Below, one piece after another: positions 58,235-64,000 of a DNA stretch of 64,000 bases; positions within the stretch are counted from its first letter, which is position 1; each line of letters begins with the position of its first letter. Source of the DNA: Gremmenia infestans (lineage: Eukaryota > Ascomycota > Leotiomycetes > Helotiales > Hamatocanthoscyphaceae); NCBI GenBank assembly GCA_032629725.1, contig JAFEVB010000027.1, forward strand, positions 186,001 to 250,000, written 5' to 3'. The notes beneath the pieces were generated by a model that saw only the letters and a program-made list of their open reading frames with translations, did not search any database and was not told the origin of the DNA. Made by a program: the position numbers and the translations under genes.

Positions 58235-59654
58235 CTAACTAGAGAACCTTATTATTACCTGTTTTCACATACGGCATGTATTGAACCGTTCTATAACGAG
58301 TAATATCTGAAACTTTCTTTCGTGATGCAAGGCGCGTGATAAGCGCCTTGTGTTACACTCAGCCCTGCCTCGCCACAATCTTACTCCAAGCATATAACAT
58401 TATAACCACTTCGCCTCTTTTATTCGATGATGACTCGCACTCGGGTTAAAGTTTCGTGTTGAATTCTGCCGTGCTGCGAGCAATCCAAAAAAGTAAGACG
58501 CGGCTGGGTTGTCGCCAAATTCATCGAGGCAGAATTCCAACCAACAGCTGACTAACACGAGTCAAAAACCAACACGATGTTTTTGAGGGCAGTGGTTTAA
58601 GCATAATCTTCTATCCCTAGTCTTGGGTTCGCGAGGCTTTTCGAGACCTTTCGTAGATTGTTCCACGCCTTGCAAGTCTTCTATTTCGAGAGAACGTTCT
58701 CTTATGGGTCTCCGATGTTCTATAAGTATGCCTAAATTGACACCAGTCTTTAAAAATAGTATGGTGCTCCTCGAACAACTTGGTGTCTCCTTTTAAGTCT
58801 TTTAATTGGTATTTCCAGTCTGCGCTTAGCCACTGCACTTATGTGAATGAAATTCCGTGCCTCTAAACCTAAAGTCTTAGATTACAAGCACGCAATCACA
58901 AGGTTAAGATTACATGTCCCATGTTTAAATACATATTATATTCTATTTAAGGTCCTATCTACCAAGTCTCTCAAAGGTAGATTCATGCAAAGATAGGTCT
59001 CCTCATTCAAGCCTTTATTAGAAGTCACTAACAAATTCCCGCCTGCAAAGAGTATTACTAGACCCCTCCTCAAAAAGGTGCACGCATTCCTATGCTATCC
59101 AATTTAGCAGAATGAATGTTAATAATAAGTCCTTTAGAGGCCCGAAGGCATGAGACCGTATGCGGTGTTTATATTGCCACGCAGGCAGAAACCTCCTTAC
59201 CTCTACATCTAGAGCAGTTATCCGGGGAGGCCGTTTTACCCACTCACTATGCATTAGCGAGTAGTATTAGATGTAGTCTCTTATGGGAGAGCGACTCAGT
59301 TTAGTCTAAATAAGAGGCTACCTCACCAAATGTATTCGATATCTGACTGGACACTAGCTAGCACTTATAAAAAGTCGATAGTGGGTACATAGTATATCCT
59401 CTAAGTTTTGTGCGAATTGTATTAGAGAGAATCCCGACAGGTAAGCTCTTTGAATGGCTCGGAAACCAAGTGACTGATTATGACTCTCATACTCATATTC
59501 ACATTCACATTGCTGGAAGCTCCTTCCTGCCCACTAAGTCTCCCAGCCAACTCCACAAGCTCCCAACTCACAAAGTCTCAACATCAACCATATATTATCC
59601 CCACAGACGAAAACACACACACACAACCAGGAAACCCCTTCCCGACCATCGACA
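58235..59654. other. Gene-poor flank, possible decayed repeat
   Basis: No convincing gene. A perfect hairpin lies at 58328-58350. A 74-codon minus-strand frame (58838-58617) is basic and has no recognised family. The text has the broken look of old repetitive DNA, but no terminal repeats or transposase/reverse transcriptase motifs were identified. Confidence 0.4.
58328..58350. repeat. Perfect inverted repeat (8-bp arms, 7-bp loop)
   Basis: CAAGGCGC, loop GTGATAA, GCGCCTTG. It lies about 95 bp beyond the right edge of the cytosine-free block. Confidence 0.8.
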
Positions 59655-60471
59655 ATGTTCGCCACCATAGCGGAATCCAACAAGAAAAAGCTAGGAGGGC
59701 CGAACAGAAACTCAACCGAGGACAAATACAGCTGGGTCATGTCAATCATAAAGAACAGCGATATCACCGGCACCGACTGGGGTAAATTCTGCGAAGATAC
59801 CAACACGAAATCCAGAGCCCACGCTCGCCTACGCTGGAAGGCTCTCCAGAAGGAATTTCACATGGATGTGCCATTGGAGAGTTTGGGCCCACTACGGCGT
59901 GGGAGACCTAAGAAGGTGGATAGCACCGGCAGTGCAAAGGCTGGTAGGTGGTATATGTCTCATATTACTAGGAAGCAGGATGTCACCTTGATCATTATAT
60001 ACACTTTTGAAAGAATTTGCCGGAAGCAAAGCTGACGTGTTAGCCCCCACAGCGCCTGAAGTCGAAGGTGGACGCAAGAGGACATATTATGGCGGGAGGG
60101 GTGGGAAGAAGGTAATACACGAGTATGATGATGATGAAGAATACCTGGCCGAGGTTGGCGGTGGAAGTGGAGGTGGTGGAGGTAAAAGGACATATTATGG
60201 CGGACGGAACGGAAAGGGGATCACAGACGAGTGTGATGATGGCGATGATGATGAAGACCTGGGCGGGGTTGACGATAGGGAATGGAAGAAGGTCCATGCC
60301 AAAGAAGGGAGTCCCATTCATGATGAGACATTCGCCAACACGAAATACTTCAACATCGAGATGGAGGGGGTGCCACAGTACACAAATTACTTCAACACCG
60401 AAGAAGAGGCGGAGGAGGAGGGGAAGGATTATCGACAGTATCTGGTGGAGGCTTTGGAAGCCTATGATTAA
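59655..60471 (+). CDS. Nuclear-type AT-hook protein with duplicated Gly/acidic segment
   Basis: Exons 59655-59943 and 60053-60471 (acceptor CCCCCACAG preceded by a GCTGAC branch site; an alternative acceptor ends at 60013) give 235 aa. The N-terminal 90 residues are helical and Myb/SANT-like in pattern (YSWVMSIIKNSDITGTDWGKF...RAHARLRWKALQKEF), followed by an AT-hook-like RRGRPKK. The C-terminal half holds two copies of KRTYYGGR with Gly before and an Asp/Glu run after. Probably a DNA-binding or chromatin protein of a lineage-specific fungal family; no known member is recognised. Confidence 0.7.
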
Positions 60472-60729
60472 ACAACGGCTTGGATATAGGTATATGGGAT
60501 AGAGTGCGTTTCGGGGAGCATTTAGATTATGGGACGATGTGTGGGGGAGCAAATATCAAGGCGTAGATTTATTATTTCTATCAGGATGTATCATATATGG
60601 CAGCTGATGACTTGGCCGCTCCGCATCACATATTTTTCTCGCATTAATTTTATCGGTGGCTTTATATAGCGTTTAGAATTACACTAGCTGGTGTTCCCTG
60701 AACTCCAACCTTGAACCAAACCTCACATT
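60472..60729. other. Intergenic, convergent 3' ends
   Basis: A short AT-rich spacer; nothing seen. Confidence 0.5.
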
Positions 60730-63362
60730 TCAAGCATAATTGCCGCCAATAACAGGCCGCTCAACACTAAATTGTGTAAAACAACAACGCCCAACACCAG
60801 TCTCTCTACGCAACGCTATGACGCCCCACTTAACACCTACATGAACAGATTTTTCCGGTTCCTTGACTTTGATCGGATGGCAAGCAGCGCTGATAGCCCA
60901 ACTGTCATTGCCAATGACCGGCATGCCGTCATCAAATTTCCTCAGTCCCATCGCAACGAGAGTGAGTAACATAACGGCGCCGACAGCGATGGCCGCAATC
61001 AATGCTTTTGGACTGTAGCCGGGAAGTGTGAGGATGTTGGATGCGGCGACGAGACTGTCCGTGTTGGGCATCGTGGTGTTCACAGGCTGGCCCTGTGCAT
61101 CGAAGAAGGAAACTCGGGCAATATACAATGATTGTGAGATGAAATAATGCAGTAGACTGCTGGAGATGAGCAGAGGGATCGAGTATCGAAAAGGGAGTTG
61201 CAACCAGTAGGTTGAGCGCTGCAGTCCGGTGGGATAGCTGACGCGGAGTGGTTTCCGGTGCCGGGAGTATTTTATTAGTTCGGATGCTGATAGCATGGAT
61301 GTGTAGAGGGTGTTGTAGAGGAAGTATAGCATTGAGAAGACGAGTTGTGGTAAGTTTGTGATTAAGATCAATGATATGAGGAGCGATGATTTGGGCGATG
61401 TGACGTTCATCGAGGCGCACGATTCAAACCAGGTTATTAGAGTAGATGGTGAGATGGAGCTGAAGGCGAGGGAGCTGAAAGAAGCTCCTAGGATAGACGT
61501 GACTGCCACTCGAAGGAGGGCGCTAGCTACTCCAAGAAATGCAAGGCATCTATAGGCCTAAAGTCAGCAAATTCTCCGTATGCTCAAAGGTGTTACTGAC
61601 AGCATGATACACGTGATCCAAGTGAACGCCCCAGGTGCAGTGAACCAGCGGTTTTGATTCGAGGCCCACAGTCGAGAAACTCCGCTATTTGTCAACTGAT
61701 ATTCTTTGATCGACCAGAATCCGAACTTTCTTTGCCTGGACGTTTGGGGATGCTTATGATCTGAATAAGCAACAGTCAGACACTGCCCTTCCGTAGCAAC
61801 ATCCTCAGTCTCCAGGAAGCTCATTACTCCATCTCCAATAACAACCAATGGGCGATCTCTCAAGCCGTATGCCGCTAAGACCATACAAACGAGCTTGACC
61901 GCGTTGCAGAAGATCACTATGAACATCACGGGGGAAATGAACTGCAATTGGCACACCTCCGGCACTTTTTCGCTAAGGCAATGGTCAATTGGAACATTAG
62001 GTCCAAGTTTCCAGTTGGAAGCATCGGCGATGGCGCGATTTGCGTCGCATGTAGTGAGAATCCTCTGGGCCTCGGGGCTGTGGAACGTGCGCGAGTATTT
62101 CGAGTCCGGGGCGGAGCAAATCCAGGAGTTCGGAAGCCAGTCAGACCCTCCGACTGTCAGCATGCTTTTTTGCCATTCCGTACTATCCATAAAGGTAAAG
62201 ATGGAGCCATTCTTGACATCTGTCCCAATTGCAGCATTCGTATTCTGCTTCGATACCGCGAGTAAGTTTCTGCGGCCTGATAAGAAATCGACGCTATATG
62301 CCTTCATGCATGCCTCGTTGTCGAGAACCTCCATTCCTCCTGATCTTGCCGAACCATAGAGTCCCATTGCAAAAGTGCAGAAGTCGAGATCATCCATACC
62401 ACCTGTTCCCGATCCTCCAGTCCGATTGAGGTTTTGCAAATTACAGTCGAAGGAGTCGGATCCTACGAAGTCATTGGACACAACGAGAACATTATATTGA
62501 TTCGACTGCAAAGTACTAAAGACAGCCGAATTCCAGCTGGGAAAGACTTAGCGTTCGCAAGATAATTGGAGGAATGCACTCACAGCAAATGCAAGGGCAG
62601 AGCGCTGACGGCCAACAAAAGCCACAGAACAGCACGGTCAACACCGACCCAGCCCAGATTTCTGAAGTTTGGAACACCGATAAAAAGGGAGACATTCCTC
62701 GCATGGGCCTTGTCAACCTGTTTCCTCGTCGGTGCGTTCAGGATTTGCATAACATAGTTGCTCGCTCCCAATAAAATGGTGCTCATGATGTTGATCGCAA
62801 CATGAAAGCCGGAATCTATCCGGGAGGCCTTCCCGCAATCACCTTGGAACAAAGTGCCCACCCCATCTGAAGTCCCATACTTCGCGCTAGAAATTACGAG
62901 GAATAAAGTGTTCAGGAGTAGTACCAAGGCTGCCACCGCCGATGCCCATATAATCCCTTTTCTCCATCCTTTTCTCTGCAGAGATGGTAGTGAGGGGTCA
63001 TGCTTGGGGAGAGAAGGTGCACGTGGCGCTCCGAGGAAGACTTCTGTATGTGTTCCAAGCTCAAGATTTGAATAGTTGAATTTTGAGTTCTTTCTCGCCC
63101 ACGTATTATGGACATTTTCGCTGATTGATTTGAGGGAGAACCTGCATCTGATTAGCTCTCGGAGAAAGTGTGTGCGGAATGGTCCATCTTACTTTGAGGG
63201 GCGGCGAATTTCAATGGTACTTGTATTCTCAATTGAGACCTCAACTTCGAACGACTTCTGGGTCTTTGGTTTTCTGCGTCCTGCTGAAAGGTCCCCTTCT
63301 TCGTCATGAGTTTCCAGCTTTGCATGAGTGAAAGAACGATACGGTAGGAAGGACACACTCAT
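60730..63362 (-). CDS. DUF6536-type multipass membrane protein
   Basis: Exons 63362-63193, 63141-62584, 62536-61597 and 61557-60730 give 831 aa (the exon 2 acceptor could shift by 6 bp). After an 80-100-residue hydrophilic N-terminus comes GWRKGIIWASAVAALVLLLN and a segment with FQGDCGKA, HVAINIMSTILLGASNYVMQ and LNAPTR. This is the hallmark of the fungal DUF6536 proteins. A long loop (about 250-430) with several Cys and N-x-S/T sites is probably extracellular, followed by further transmembrane helices. Function unknown in the family. Common in Pezizomycotina, often in expanded sets. Confidence 0.88.
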
Positions 63363-64000
63363 TGCGTGCTACCCCGCAACCCATACTAGAAATTATTATT
63401 TAATGGACTAATGTTGTGCAAAGCTCAAGAGAATGTCTAAGATCAACTATGTTGCCAAGAGGCTCGGGTTGTACCTATGTAGGAACTGCAAGAGACAAAG
63501 ATGCAGGGAAATGCCACAGAAATACGTCGTAACCCCGGAGGATTGCTGTGCTCCGTAGGAATCGTCTGTGCCACACCACACTGTGCCACCACACTCCCAC
63601 ACTCCCCACTTAAGGCACCCACCCTGGACTTTTTAACAGAGCTGGTTGGACTGAATCGCCCCAGATAATTTGAATACACTTCTCGCTTGGCTAGCAGTAT
63701 ACTTCCCCGGCTGGCTCGCTGGGCAACCGAGAATAAATTCATGGCGTTGAAAAAGATGGCAATGAAGGCGGATCGTTTTGCTAAGGTATTATACGCTATA
63801 TTTAGCGCAGAAAGACAGAAGCCCCTTGTATGGTTGGTTAAATTCAAACAGGTTAGGGATTCGAAAAGGCTTTTGAAGGGAGGCATGTTCCTTTGGCTAA
63901 GAATCGCCGGCTTTCACTTAGGCCTTTTGGTCGAGTAGCTGTGTTCTTTCCTCGAAGAAATAGTTCATGTCCCGACCGGTAATAGGTACTCAAAGCCAGA
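63363..64000. other. Window end, no supported gene
   Basis: Promoter of the DUF6536 gene, then overlapping open frames on both strands (63443-63886 minus, 63687-63938 plus) with no family resemblance. Neither was accepted. Confidence 0.45.

Noticed and set aside
60040..60552. 170-codon minus-strand frame
   Set aside because: Arises from the Gly/Asp-rich repeats of the AT-hook gene on the + strand; hydrophobic by composition only.
63443..63938. Overlapping open frames on both strands at the window end
   Set aside because: No family motifs, no codon pattern and no splice signals; either could be chance.

Overview
The window is nuclear DNA from a filamentous ascomycete (Pezizomycotina). The evidence is short spliceosomal introns (about 47-206 bp, GT...AG, several with CTRAC-type branch sites), long single-gene promoters, no operons, and typical fungal families: a HET-domain protein, a Zn2Cys6 factor, LaeA-like methyltransferases, a GH7 cellulase, a DUF6536 membrane protein and a BYS1-like secreted protein. 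The flavour is that of a plant- or litter-associated fungus, possibly Leotiomycetes, but the class is a guess. Exon boundaries below were worked out by hand from splice sites, reading phase and family resemblance.

Layout. 0-5.5 kb: glutathione peroxidase; a Gfo/Idh/MocA oxidoreductase divergent from a DapA-family aldolase. 5.9-9.4 kb: an O-methyltransferase divergent from a LaeA-like methyltransferase. 10.3-12.6 kb: a frameshifted chromodomain/AT-hook gene and a repeat-rich low-complexity protein. 13.8-25.9 kb: MetE/UROD-like protein, HET protein, cytochrome b2-type lactate dehydrogenase, SMP-30-like lactonase/esterase, ABCG transporter. 27.3-32.9 kb: Rit1 tRNA-modifying enzyme, secreted GH7 cellobiohydrolase, DUF4202 protein. 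33.4-37.2 kb: a second divergent O-methyltransferase/LaeA-like pair. 38.3-50.5 kb: small mitochondrial-type protein, BCS1-like AAA ATPase, mixed zinc-finger factor, SDR, BYS1-like secreted protein, Irc22. 50.8-56.4 kb: a thymine-hydroxylase-like 2-oxoglutarate dioxygenase, an ATZ/TRZ amidohydrolase and a nucleobase (NAT/NCS2) permease, which together look like a nucleobase uptake and breakdown group. 56.4-59.6 kb: a gene-poor stretch with a striking block (57525-58234) whose + strand has almost no cytosine. 59.6-63.4 kb: an AT-hook DNA-binding protein and a DUF6536 membrane protein.

The most unusual signals are the one-strand cytosine-free block, the two copies of the divergent O-methyltransferase/LaeA-like module, and the nucleobase gene group, whose permease has an altered substrate motif. 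No tRNA, rRNA, CRISPR array or intact transposon was recognised.
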